This document shows positions 55,625 through 64,000 of a DNA stretch of 64,000 nt, piece after piece. Made by a program: the position numbers and the translations under genes. A model generated the notes under the pieces. The model did no database searches, had not been told where the DNA came from, and saw only the letters and a program-made list of their open reading frames with translations. Each line of letters opens with the position of its first letter. Within the stretch, counting starts at the first letter, position 1. Source of the stretch: Paralithodes platypus (lineage: Eukaryota; Arthropoda; Malacostraca; Decapoda; Lithodidae); NCBI GenBank assembly GCA_032716605.1, contig CM064492.1, positions 47,477,876 through 47,541,875 on the forward strand, given 5' to 3'.

Positions 55625-55726
55625 ATCATAAATTTCAGATATATATATGTATCATATGTATATAATAATATATATAATATATTATAATTATATATACCGG
55701 TATATATTATATATATACCGGTATAT

Positions 55727-55785
<59 letters not shown>
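55625..55785. repeat. (TA)n microsatellite with ACCGGTATAT interruptions
   Basis: ATATAT with ACCGGTATATAT at about 55696 and 55718, then a pure TA run to about 55780. Confidence 0.95.
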
Positions 55786-55786
<1 letters not shown>

Positions 55787-55914
55787 AGTAATTTACATTA
55801 CAAAGTTGTATATCATGATCGTATATAATTTTATTATACTATAGCATCATATAAATCAAAATGTTGACGTTATATACTTGATTTACAGTTTGATGTGTAT
55901 TATAATTTACATAT

Positions 55915-56120
55915 TTAACCTGGCAAGCGATAGCGAGCCTGTAATTTATTTTGCTCCCGAAATATTTACATATATATTTCGAAGGGGGGTGGGTCTAGGG
56001 TGTTTTTTTATAGTTTGATATAATTTATGTCTAGGAAGAAAACTATAATATCATATAAATTAATATAACAACAAATATATAATAAAAAGCCCCCACACCT
56101 CCCCCTTGCCCTTATATAAT
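55915..56120 (+). mobile_element. Family A right-half fragment
   Basis: CTGGCAAGCGATAGCGAGCC, then GGGTCTAGGGTGTTTTTTTA and a CCCCCACACCTCCCC-like end. The left half is absent. Confidence 0.65.
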
Positions 56121-56282
56121 AATAATATTTTACAAAATCAATAAATACAAACTCCTGCAAGGTAATATTCTGGGTAGGCCATTTGAAGAGGTAAGGTACA
56201 ATTATTTATCTCTCTCGCTCCCACACTGTAAAACAAGAGGTGCATAAAACAACGTATATAACAGCATTGGGTGTGTGGTTAA

Positions 56283-56490
56283 GCCGGTATCACACGAGAC
56301 CTTTTATAGTCAACATTCGATGATCAACATTTTCTGGCAACATTTCTGGACTACTTTGCACTGGTATCGGAAACAAGACTGATGGTGGATGCATTTAGGT
56401 AACCCAAATATTTTAAATGTTGATATATTAAGCTTCAACATCAGTATTGAGGATACATGTTGAGGGAAAAAGCGCTCGTGTGATACCGGT
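56283..56490. mobile_element. Family I MITE
   Basis: GCCGGTATCACACGAGAC and GCTCGTGTGATACCGGT are inverted ends. Flanks TTAA (56279-56282) and TTTA (56491-56494). The interior includes GGCAACATTTCTGGACTACT. Confidence 0.75.
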
Positions 56491-56603
56491 TTTAGTGATT
56501 TACTTTTCTAATTTTATACTCGATGGGTTTAATATTACCTTTATATCTTCCTAAAAGTGAGTGATTATGGACACTTTAATTACCCTTTTTATGCCTTGCT
56601 TAA

Positions 56604-57269
56604 CCCTTTCAAGATCCGATTACGCATTTCTGTTCTGTTGCTGAATCCCAGCGACGACAACGTGTCGTCGGCAATGTATGTAACGCTAAACCCCAGCGAC
56701 GACAACGTGTTGTCAATGTTAATTACTCCGCTCCTATGGGACCTAGAGGGCTCAGATTTGTATGGAAACTGTGTAAGTATCCCACGCAACAATGCCGATG
56801 GTTGAAAACTCTCAAAAGTCCAACCGCGTGCGCGTGAGCGCGCAAAAACATGGTTTTTGGGTGTTTTTTGCCTTCAATTCTTTACTCTTGTAAAATCGAC
56901 TTTCGGGCGCACACCGTAGGACCCCTTTTTGACCTAGGGGATCGGTTTTTGTGGTTTTTCCTTCATTCCTAACCCATTCGCTATTGTTTCTGGATTTTTT
57001 TTTTTTAAAACCTGCCGGTCCCTGGTGGTACATTTATTTATAACTAGCTGGGGCTCAGTGGGTTAATAGACGATTTTATTTTATGGGGGAGGCACTCGCT
57101 ATAGGCAGTTCTGCCTTTTGCCTCCCTCAATCACATAGACAAAAAAAAATATGGAAGTCAGAGGGTTAATTGAGATAGTCTTTACCCGTATAATTTCCAC
57201 AGATCCTTCCAAAACAGCATCAAATCTTCTAATGATACCCACAATAAACTGTCAAAATGCGTCATAATC
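56604..57269. mobile_element. Family C copy split by insertions
   Basis: Left C arm CCCTTTCAAGATCCGATTAC from 56604. C sequence resumes at 57067 (TAGACGATTTTATT) and ends AATGCGTCATAATC|TTAA. Interruptions: element J at 56646-57062 and a short GGGGGAGGCACTCGCTATAG segment at about 57082-57150. Confidence 0.75.
56646..57062. mobile_element. Element J, possible piggyBac-type insert
   Basis: Right boundary CAGTGGG|TTAA, whose complement reads CCCACTGAGCCCCAGC. Left boundary TGAA|TCCCAGCGACGAC. The interior repeats CCCAGCGACGACAACGTGT twice (56647 and 56693), with CGACGACAACGTGTCGTCG palindromic. Short frames are not recognisable. Confidence 0.55.
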
Positions 57270-57273
57270 TTAA

Positions 57274-57692
57274 CCCCTTCTGTATGGTCGCGCTAATAAG
57301 TCATGTCCCAGCTGTCATTACGTTTGGTTTGCTTTGTGTTGTATCAATGTCTGTCAGATGTTGAATAGGGTGGGTAAGTGTAGGAACATGTTTGTATATT
57401 ACACTCGATATGAAGAAATGAAGCTTAGATATTGCTGATACCAATTATTGATCAAAACATACTTGGTGCCGAGACATCACTTATTAGCGTGATTGTACCG
57501 GCGACGTCTTTTTAGTTCTATTATAACTATATTTAAACGACTTTAATCAGTATAAAAAGGGCCTCAAGCACATAACAGGCTTCGAACTATCTCACATAAC
57601 CCTTTTAGCTACCACAGATCCTTATTAAACGGCACAAAATCGCATAAATATAGCTAGAATAGAATTAAAAACACGTCCCGGTACAGAAGGGG
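57274..57692. mobile_element. Family C copy carrying a P MITE
   Basis: TTAA at 57270-57273 and 57693-57696. CCCCTTCTGTA is separated from TACCGGCGACGTC by a 211-bp P element. Right arm CCCGGTACAGAAGGGG. Confidence 0.85.
57285..57495. mobile_element. Family P MITE, copy 4, nested in C
   Basis: TGGTCGCGCTAATAAGTCATG and CATCACTTATTAGCGTGATTG, with TA at 57283-57284 and 57496-57497. The target TGTACCGG in the C arm gives an exact TA duplication. Confidence 0.85.
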
Positions 57693-57696
57693 TTAA

Positions 57697-58054
57697 GGGG
57701 AGATGGTTCACTTTTTGGCGATTTTTGCATGTATTCATTATTTTTCTAGTTTCCTTCCTAGACCTCCATCAATTTAAAAACAAAATCCATTAGAACCCCC
57801 TTCTAGATTAATTTGTACATTTTTCGGTAGAAAAATTTCCCGGCCGAAGGCCGGTTCTTCCAACATTACAGGCTCACTATCGTTCGCCAGGGAAAAAATC
57901 GACACCTAAATAGCACGAAAGGTCTAAATATTGACGAAGAAATGGGGCAAAAGGTCTTAAAATCGGCTAACTAATGGGGCAAACATCTTAACATCTGAAA
58001 ACTAATGGGGCTAAACATGAGGGAGAAAAGTGACCAGAAAAACGACCCATGTCC
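57697..58054 (-). mobile_element. Family A MITE
   Basis: Shares TTAA 57693-57696 with the C copy and ends at TTAA 58055-58058. GGGGAGATGGTTCAC left end, GGCCGAAGGCCGG hairpin, and core variant GGCTCACTATCGTTCGCC. Confidence 0.9.
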
Positions 58055-58156
58055 CCTTAATCCTTTGCCCACCGCCACCACACATCATGTTTCCCAGGAG
58101 TGACTTGAAATGAGCTGCGATGACATTATGTATATATATATTTTCCCTCTATAATA

Positions 58157-58506
58157 TTCAATCGACAGTCCCTCCACAATCGACAGTCCCTCCACAATCG
58201 ACAGTCCCTCCACAATCGACAGTCCCTCCACAATCGACAGTCCCTCCACAATCGACAGTCCCTCCACAATCGACAGTCCCTCCACAATCGACAGTCCCTC
58301 TACAATCGACAGTCCCTCCACAATCGACAGTCCCTCCACAATCGACAGTCCCTCCACAATCGACAGTCCCTCCACAATCGACAGTCCCTCCACAATCGAC
58401 AGTCCCTCCACAATCGACAGTCCCTCCACAATCGACAGTCCCTCCACAATCGACAGTCCCTCCACAATCGACAGTCCCTCCACAATCGACAGTCCCTCCA
58501 CAATCA
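58157..58506. repeat. 17-bp satellite, about 20 copies
   Basis: CCTCCACAATCGACAGT repeated, with a single CCTCTACAAT variant near 58307. Otherwise perfect. Confidence 0.95.
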
Positions 58507-58586
58507 TACACGTAAATTGTAAAGGTCAAGGCCATTTTAAATAACTCCTCTTTAAACAGTTTTACTTCTCACATTCATTACATTAA

Positions 58587-58904
58587 GGGGAGGTATTTAC
58601 TTTGTTCCCTAGACCTCCATCAAGCTTAAAATTACACCCCCTTGAGTCCCTTTCAAGATAAATTTGTAAATTTTTCGGTAGAAAAATTTCCCGGCCAAAG
58701 GCCGGTTCCTCTTAAATTACAGGCTCGTTATCGCTCGCCAGGATATAATCGACACCTGAATGGCACGAAAGGTCTTAATATGGGGTGAAAGTTCTTAAAA
58801 TCGCTAAACTAATGGGGCGAAAGTCTTATAATATCAAAAGCAATGGGGCTAAACATGAGGGAGAAAGGGGTCAAGAAAAACATCCCTTAAGTGGAAATCT
58901 CCCC
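58587..58904 (-). mobile_element. Family A MITE, twin of the 3553 copy
   Basis: TTAA at 58583-58586 and 58905-58908. Same length (318 bp) and same diagnostic CACCCCC-TGAGTCCCTTTCAAG as 3553-3870. Confidence 0.85.
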
Positions 58905-58913
58905 TTAACTGTG

Positions 58914-58984
58914 TTGGTGGTGTAATGGATCAGATGCTTATGCTCTGGGTGTGGTGTCCCATGTTCGAATCCGGGGAGGGCCAT
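58914..58984 (+). other. tRNA-like sequence (SINE head or tRNA relic)
   Basis: A-box-like TGGTGTAATGGATCAGATGC and a good B box GTTCGAATCC 30 bp further on. Acceptor and anticodon stems do not pair, so it is unlikely to be a working tRNA. Confidence 0.4.
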
Positions 58985-59239
58985 ATGCTTTTATTAATAT
59001 ATTCAAGTGCATTGGAGTTTGTAAAAGAGGATTAATGTCAAGAACGGGGTTGTCCTTCATTACATATAACTTGTTGAATATAAACCACATACAGGCAACA
59101 GAAGTGGAACTTGCTCACCAATAAATAGTGTATATAGTTTTGTAGGTGTTGCATAGACAATTATATTAAACTTCTTTTCCATGTTTCTATAATAATTAGA
59201 AACAGGTGAAGTCCACGAGTATTCATGAGTGGGCTAGAG

Positions 59240-59379
59240 ACTTCTATCGAAAAATTTACATATGTATCTTTATGGATGTTTTAGGGGTGTTTTTGTAAAG
59301 CTTGATGGAGGTCTAAGGAGGAAACTAAAATAATAATAAAAACATAAATGAATAAGCAAATAAATATGCTCATCCCCCC
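59240..59379 (+). mobile_element. Family A right-end fragment
   Basis: CTATCGAAAAATTTACATAT through AAGCTTGATGGAGGTCTAAG to CATCCCCCC|TTAA (59380-59383). Confidence 0.7.
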
Positions 59380-59383
59380 TTAA

Positions 59384-59573
59384 CCCCGGTGACGCCTTTT
59401 TAATTTCATTCTAGGTATATTTAGAGGGTTTTGTTCAGTTTAAGAAGGATCTGTGGTAGTAAAATGGGTTAAGTAGGATAGTTCATGGCCTGTTTATTGC
59501 TGGAGACCCATTCGAAACTGAATAAACTCGTCTCATAATAGCCAGAATAAAGCTAAATGGACGGCACCGGTAG
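59384..59573. mobile_element. Family C copy truncated on the right
   Basis: CCCCGGTGACGCC left arm and GACGGCACCGGTAG right arm. The terminal bases are replaced by AGAACATAAG repeats. Confidence 0.7.
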
Positions 59574-60090
59574 AGAACATAAGAACATAAGAAAATGGGA
59601 GTCTGCAAAAAGCCGATCGGCCCATACAAGGCAGATCCCTGTCACACCCTATATACTGTGTCGTCCGTCTTCTGGTTTGTACATTTTGCAAATTTTACAT
59701 TATAACTATATTTATTCACCAACCAACCTCACTTCTAAACTCAATTAATGATATCAACAAATACATGTGGCACTCCAAGGACTCTACCCTAGAATACTAA
59801 CACCGAAATTCCGCGCATTTATGTACTGTATTACGCTATCAAGACAGTATTAGTAGCTTACTATTATTATAAGAACATAAGAAAATGGGAGTCTGCAAAA
59901 AGCCGATTGGCCCATACAAGGCAGATCCCTGTCACACCCAACCCCAATTACAGGCCCAACTCACTAATACCTTGAGTACTGACCCCACCAAAACGGTCAG
60001 AGATTAACACAAGATAACGGGGGTCTGCTGAGCGCCGATTGGCCCACACCAGGCAGATCCCCCTCACACCCAACCCATCTCGTCCATATG
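59574..60090. repeat. Three dispersed copies of an ACATAAGA-ended repeat
   Basis: AAGAACATAAGAAAATGGGA, then AAAAAGCCGATCGGCCCATA and AAGGCAGATCCCTGTCAC, at about 59574, 59871 and (diverged) 60005. The arrangement parallels the AATACAAAGG repeat at 24836 and 48790. Confidence 0.7.
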
Positions 60091-60225
60091 CCTATCTAAT
60101 TTTTATGTTTTTTACACCAACCAACTTCACTTCTAAACTCAATTAATGAGAAAGGGTTAATCGTTTTCACATAACAATATTACACACTTTCTTTTGGGAT
60201 TTGACACACATTTCGTTTGTCTTAA

Positions 60226-60587
60226 GGGGCTAGTGGATGTTTGTTTGTTCTATTAATTAATGTATTCATATATTAATTAGTTTCCTCGCTAGACCTCCAT
60301 TAAACTTAGAAAAACGCCCCCTAGACCCACCGTCAAGATAAATGTGTACATTTTTTCGGTAGAAAAATGTCCCGGCCGAAGGCCAGCTCCACTTATAATT
60401 AAAGGCTCGCTATCACTCGTCAGCAAAAAATCGACACCTAAATTGCACGATAGGTCTTAAAATTGACAACGAAATGGAGCTAAAGGTGTTATAATCACCA
60501 AACTGATGGGCCAAACGTCTTAAAATGTCAAAACTAATGGGGCTAAACACGAGGGAGAAGGGGTCCAGAAAAACGACCCATCTCCCC
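60226..60587 (-). mobile_element. Family A MITE
   Basis: TTAA at 60222-60225 and 60588-60591. GGCCGAAGGCC hairpin, decayed core GGCTCGCTATCACTCGTC. Confidence 0.85.
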
Positions 60588-60646
60588 TTAAGCATCGTAT
60601 GAGATTTGTTACAGTCTACGTGTACACAATTGAAACCAATTGTTAA

Positions 60647-60985
60647 GGGGAGCTGGCTCGTTTTTCTGGTCCATCTTCTTCCTCATGTTAAGCCCTATTA
60701 GTTTTCAGATTTTAAGACGTTCGGCCCATTAGTTTTGCGATTTTAAGACCTTTCGCCCCATTCCTTTGTCAATATTAAGACTTTTTGAGTCATTTAAGTT
60801 TCGATGTTTTCCTGGCAAGCGATAGCGAGCCTGTAATTTAAGAGGAAGCGGCCTTCGGCCGGGCCACATATATCATGAAGGAGGGTCTTAGGGGGTGTTT
60901 TTTTTAAGCTTGATGGAGGTCTTGGAAGGAAACTAAAACAATAATAAAAATACATAAATGAGCAAATAAATAAGCCCATCCCCCC
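60647..60985 (+). mobile_element. Family A MITE
   Basis: TTAA at 60643-60646 and 60986-60989, shared with the next C. The right tail ATGAGCAAATAAATAAGCCC is the closest relative of the 31-bp satellite. Confidence 0.85.
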
Positions 60986-60989
60986 TTAA

Positions 60990-61195
60990 CCCCTTCTGTA
61001 CAGGCGACGTCATTTTGATTTTATTCTATCTGTCATTAGACCATTTTATTCAGTTTAAGTGGTCCTCCAGCAATTAACAGGCTTTGAACTATCTCATTTA
61101 ACCTTTTTAACTACCATAGATCCTTCTCAAACTGCACACAATGATCTGGATATAGCTAGAATAAAAGTAAGAAAACGCCACCGGTAAAGAAGGGG
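60990..61195. mobile_element. Family C foldback
   Basis: CCCCTTCTGTACAGGCGACG and GCCACCGGTAAAGAAGGGG, TTAA at 61196-61199. Confidence 0.85.
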
Positions 61196-61219
61196 TTAAT
61201 GTATAGGTAAACACATAAA

Positions 61220-61312
61220 ACCTGTCGCCCCTTTTCGTTGTCAAGTTTAAGACCTTTCGTGCCATTTAGGTGTCGATTTTTTTCCTGGCGAGCGATAGCG
61301 AGCCTGTAATCT
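61220..61312 (+). mobile_element. Family A core fragment
   Basis: CCCCTTTTCGTTGTCAAGTT through the intact core GGCGAGCGATAGCGAGCC. Both ends missing. Confidence 0.65.
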
Positions 61313-61438
61313 GAAGATATTGAAGACATATGATGCAAGGTGAACAGAGGCAGCGGGATGGAGCTAAAGGGACTAAACAAAAGGTCCAACACTAATGATT
61401 GGAATATTCTGTTTCTGAGAGGACATTTGTAAGCTGAG

Positions 61439-61830
61439 TGAATATTTCTGGTGGAAGTTATACTATATAAACAAATCAATATACAATATAATATTTCTGG
61501 TGGAAGTTATACTATATAAACAAATCAATATACAATATAATATTTCTGGTGGAAGCTATACTATATAAACAAATCAATATACAGTATAATATTTCTGGTG
61601 GAAGCTATACTATATAAACAAATCAATATACAGTATAATATTTCTGGTGGAAGCTATACTATATAACAAATCAATATACAGTATAATATTTCTGGTGGAA
61701 GCTATACTATATAAACAAATCAATATACAGTATAATATTTCTGGTGGAAGCTATACTATATAAACAAATCAATATACAGTATAATATTTCTGGTGGAAGC
61801 TATACTATATAAACAAATCAATATACAATA
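61439..61830. repeat. 49-bp satellite, 8 copies
   Basis: The unit starts AATATTTCTGGTGGAAGCTA and contains AAACAAATCAATATACAGTA. The first two copies have GAAGTT/ACAATA variants, and one copy lacks a base near 61664. Confidence 0.95.
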
Positions 61831-61876
61831 CCGGTATAATACCAATAAGTCAACATGTATATACACGAGTAATTTA

Positions 61877-62240
61877 GGGAGGTAGGGTTTATTTTTTGGA
61901 CTATTTATTAAAGGATTCTTTAGTTTCCTTTCTACTAGTCCATCAAGCTTAATAAAATACCCCCAAGACAAATAATTTTTGTAGATATATTTGTACATTT
62001 TTCGGCAGAAAAATTTCCCGGCCGAAGGCCGATTACTCTTCAAATTACAGGCTCGCTATCGCTCGCCAGGAAAAAATCGACACCTACTGTAAATGGCACG
62101 AAAGGTCTTAAAATTTACAACGAAAAGGGGCGACAGGTTTTAAGTTCATCAAACTAATAGAACGAGCGTCATAAAATTTCAAAAGGAATGGGGCTAAACA
62201 AGAAGGAGAAGGGGGTCCCAAAAAAACCTACGCCTGCCCC
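61877..62240 (-). mobile_element. Family A MITE
   Basis: TTTA (61873-61876) and TTAC (62241-62244) flanks. GGCCGAAGGCC hairpin, intact core on the minus strand. Confidence 0.75.
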
Positions 62241-62309
62241 TTACGTTCAGGTATCGCTATATACTACAGGTCCCCCCAAGCCTCACCTTTCACCTATAGA
62301 ATTATCCTG

Positions 62310-62460
62310 GTGCTTTACGCTGGATTTACACGAGCGCTTCTTTCGGCAAGTTTTCATCCATTTTCTGCCAATATTTTTTGACGATTTTTAACACAAATGC
62401 TGACAACTAGACTGACAATAGATTATCATAGGCGACAAAGGTTTTCCAATGAATATCCCA
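62310..62460. mobile_element. Family I, diverged partial copy
   Basis: TACACGAGCGCTTCTTTCGG, then TCTGCCAATATTTTTTGACG and CTAGACTGACAATAGATTAT. The right end is not found. 62461-62698 holds only C-like scraps (AACCCTTCGTTAACCCC). Confidence 0.5.
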
Positions 62461-62698
62461 AAAAGTTACAAATTCCAAAAGGTTAGGGAAATAAGTTGCG
62501 GGGATAGTCAGTGGTGTATATTCGCGGTTACTCCATTTCCGTCTCTCCCACGCCACGCTTGGCTTTATTTAACCCTTCGTTAACCCCTTTAGTGCGATAA
62601 ACTTTTCCTGAGCTTATTAATTCCGCTTAGTGTAAACCAGAATACAGGAAACAAGAAATCAAGGTATAACTGAAGTAAAAAGAGTTACTCAAGTTAGA

Positions 62699-62765
62699 TG
62701 TACTACTACTAATAATAATAATACTAATAGTAGTAGTAGTACTGATAATAATAATAATGATATCA
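62699..62765. repeat. Trinucleotide ATA/TAG microsatellite
   Basis: CTACTACTAATAATAATA, then TAGTAGTAGTAG and AATAATAATAATGAT. Confidence 0.85.
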
Positions 62766-62984
62766 ATCTGGTTTTATATTTTTGAAACACACCAGTACTC
62801 TCAGGGGAAATAACTTGCAGACTAATCACATTACAACACAACAATTACAAGAACAGAAACACTATTGATACCCAAACTACAAACCTCAGAAGTGGCACCA
62901 ACTAACTTCTGTAATCCTCCACAATTGTAGCTTTTCAGGAGGATACCTCTTAAAAGATAAATCAGATGTCAACTTACCTGTCTC

Positions 62985-63205
62985 ATGAATGCCTGAAAAC
63001 ATCATACTGCCTGAAAGCAGCCCCCTAGCCACCACAAATCCTGCTACGTAACAAGGGTGCCCCCCAAATCATGCTGCCCAAGACAATCCATTATACATCA
63101 TATTGGCCAAGAACAGCTTCCAACCTGCCCCCGAGCAGACCCAAGGCCCCGCACTTCCTGTTGCCGAAAAGCAGCCTCTAACTCCCACACATCATCCTGC
63201 CCAAG
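62985..63205. repeat. Degenerate repeats of CATCATNCTGCCCAAGA type
   Basis: CATCATACTGCCTGAAAGCA, ATCATGCTGCCCAAGACAA, CATCATATTGGCCAAGAACA and CATCATCCTGCCCAAGACT recur every 35-60 bp, with AGCC-rich spacers. Positions 62766-62984 are unassigned. Confidence 0.55.
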
Positions 63206-63212
63206 ACTTTAA

Positions 63213-63419
63213 TCCCTTCAGTACCGGTGTTGTTCTTTTAACTAAATTCAGACTACTATTTGACATTTGTATTCAGTTTAAAAAGGGCCTCCAGCAAGTA
63301 ACAGGCTTCGAACTATCTCACTTACCCCTTCTTCTACCACAGATCCTTCTTAAGCTGCACAAAATCGTCAAAATATAGCTAGAATATAATATAAAAAGAC
63401 GTCGTCGGTACAGAAGGGG
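63213..63419. mobile_element. Family C foldback
   Basis: TTAA at 63209-63212. CCCTTCAGTACCGGTGTTG and GTCGTCGGTACAGAAGGGG. The right TTAA is lost. Confidence 0.8.
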
Positions 63420-63518
63420 ACATATCATCCCCCCACATCTGTCTCTTTCCCTCAGACAATTACTTTTACTTATCTTGATCAACAACAACAACAAGTAAAA
63501 GAGGAGCAAACTGCTTAG

Positions 63519-63881
63519 CATCATGTGGGTCGTTTTTCGGGTCCCTCTTCTCCCTCATGCTTAGCCCCATTAGTTTTCAGATCTTAAGATGTTTGCCCCA
63601 TTAGTTTGTCGATTTTAAGATCTGCCGCCCCATTTCCTTGTCAATATAAAGACCTTTTGTGCTATTTAGGTGTCGATTTTTTTCCCGGCGAACGATAGTG
63701 AGCCTGTAATTTTGGAAGTACCGGCCTTTGGCCGGTACATTTTTCTACCGAAAAAATATACACATTAATCTAGAATGGGGATCTAATGGATGATTTTTAA
63801 GTTTGATGGAGGTCTAGGAAGGAAACTAGAAAAATAATTAATAAATGAAAATAAATCGACCAAAAAGTGAACCATCCCCCC
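63519..63881 (+). mobile_element. Family A MITE
   Basis: Left end decayed (ATGTGGGTCG), core variant GGCGAACGATAGTGAGCC, GGCCTTTGGCC hairpin, right end CCATCCCCC|TTAA (63882-63885). Confidence 0.8.
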
Positions 63882-63885
63882 TTAA

Positions 63886-64000
63886 CCCTTGCAGTGCAGA
63901 GGATGTTCGTTTCACGCTATTCTAGCTAAATTTAGACGATTTTATGCCGTTTATGAAGAATCTGTGGTACTTAAATGGGGGTTTGAGATTGCTTGTAGCC
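63886..64000. mobile_element. Family C copy, cut by the window edge
   Basis: CCCTTGCAGTGCAGAGGATG, then AGACGATTTTATGCCGTT. Shares its left TTAA with the A copy. Confidence 0.75.

Noticed and set aside
58914..58984. Functional tRNA gene
   Set aside because: The B box is good, but acceptor and anticodon stems do not pair and no anticodon can be assigned.

Overview
This window looks like intergenic DNA from a large, repeat-choked animal genome. I would guess an arthropod, most likely a decapod crustacean, because of very long (GA)n, (CA)n and (TA)n tracts, a CR1-like LINE, and short dispersed repeats ending in ACATAAGA or AATACAAAGG runs. That assignment is an inference. I found no host protein-coding gene. 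All coding sequence I can support belongs to retroelements: a Ty3/Gypsy-type LTR element at 32067-40119, a frameshifted CR1-like LINE at 30328-31553, and two short LINE scraps.

Family labels used below are mine. A: about 320-365 bp, flanked by TTAA, ends GGGGAGATGG/CCATCTCCCC, core GGCGAGCGATAGCGAGCC; '+' means that core reads on the + strand. C: about 205 bp foldback flanked by TTAA, ends CCCTTT or CCCCTTCTGTACCGG. D: about 350-375 bp foldback with TTAA-like flanks, sharing the A core. E: foldback with GGCCAGAAATCCTC arms. H: TA-flanked, ends CAGTTGCCCACATAAG. I: ends GCCGGTATCACACGAGC. P: TA-flanked, ends CRGTCGCGCTAATAAGT, pogo/Tc1-like. TTAA-flanked families are what piggyBac-type transposases leave. 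No transposase is encoded here, so all are non-autonomous.

Layout: 1-2.8 kb is CCA-, CA- and minisatellite-rich. 2.8-9.8 kb is a dense patchwork of A, C, D, E and P copies with 52-bp and 31-bp satellites. 9.8-11.6 kb is a solo LTR inside a C copy. 12.7-15.0 kb is a large foldback whose two arms carry different satellites. 15-22.5 kb is microsatellites and short retroposon insertions. 24.6-27.7 kb is an almost pure homopurine minisatellite. 28-32 kb holds more foldbacks and the LINE. 32-40 kb is the LTR element. 40-43 kb is pyrimidine-rich DNA plus a small CpG-rich patch. 44-46.5 kb is a 32-bp satellite grown out of an H copy. 47-51 kb is mostly unassigned. 51-64 kb returns to the A/C patchwork with 22-, 17- and 49-bp satellites.

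Three observations stand out. (1) The LTR element has domain order protease, integrase, RNase H, with a SCAN-like capsid region. This is the Gmr1-type order, otherwise best known from deuterostomes. The copy has lost the reverse-transcriptase core and the front of integrase, in frame. (2) Several satellites here are clearly amplified from inside the short inverted-repeat transposons, often from one arm of a palindrome. (3) TTAA elements are nested in each other and abut through single shared TTAA sites.
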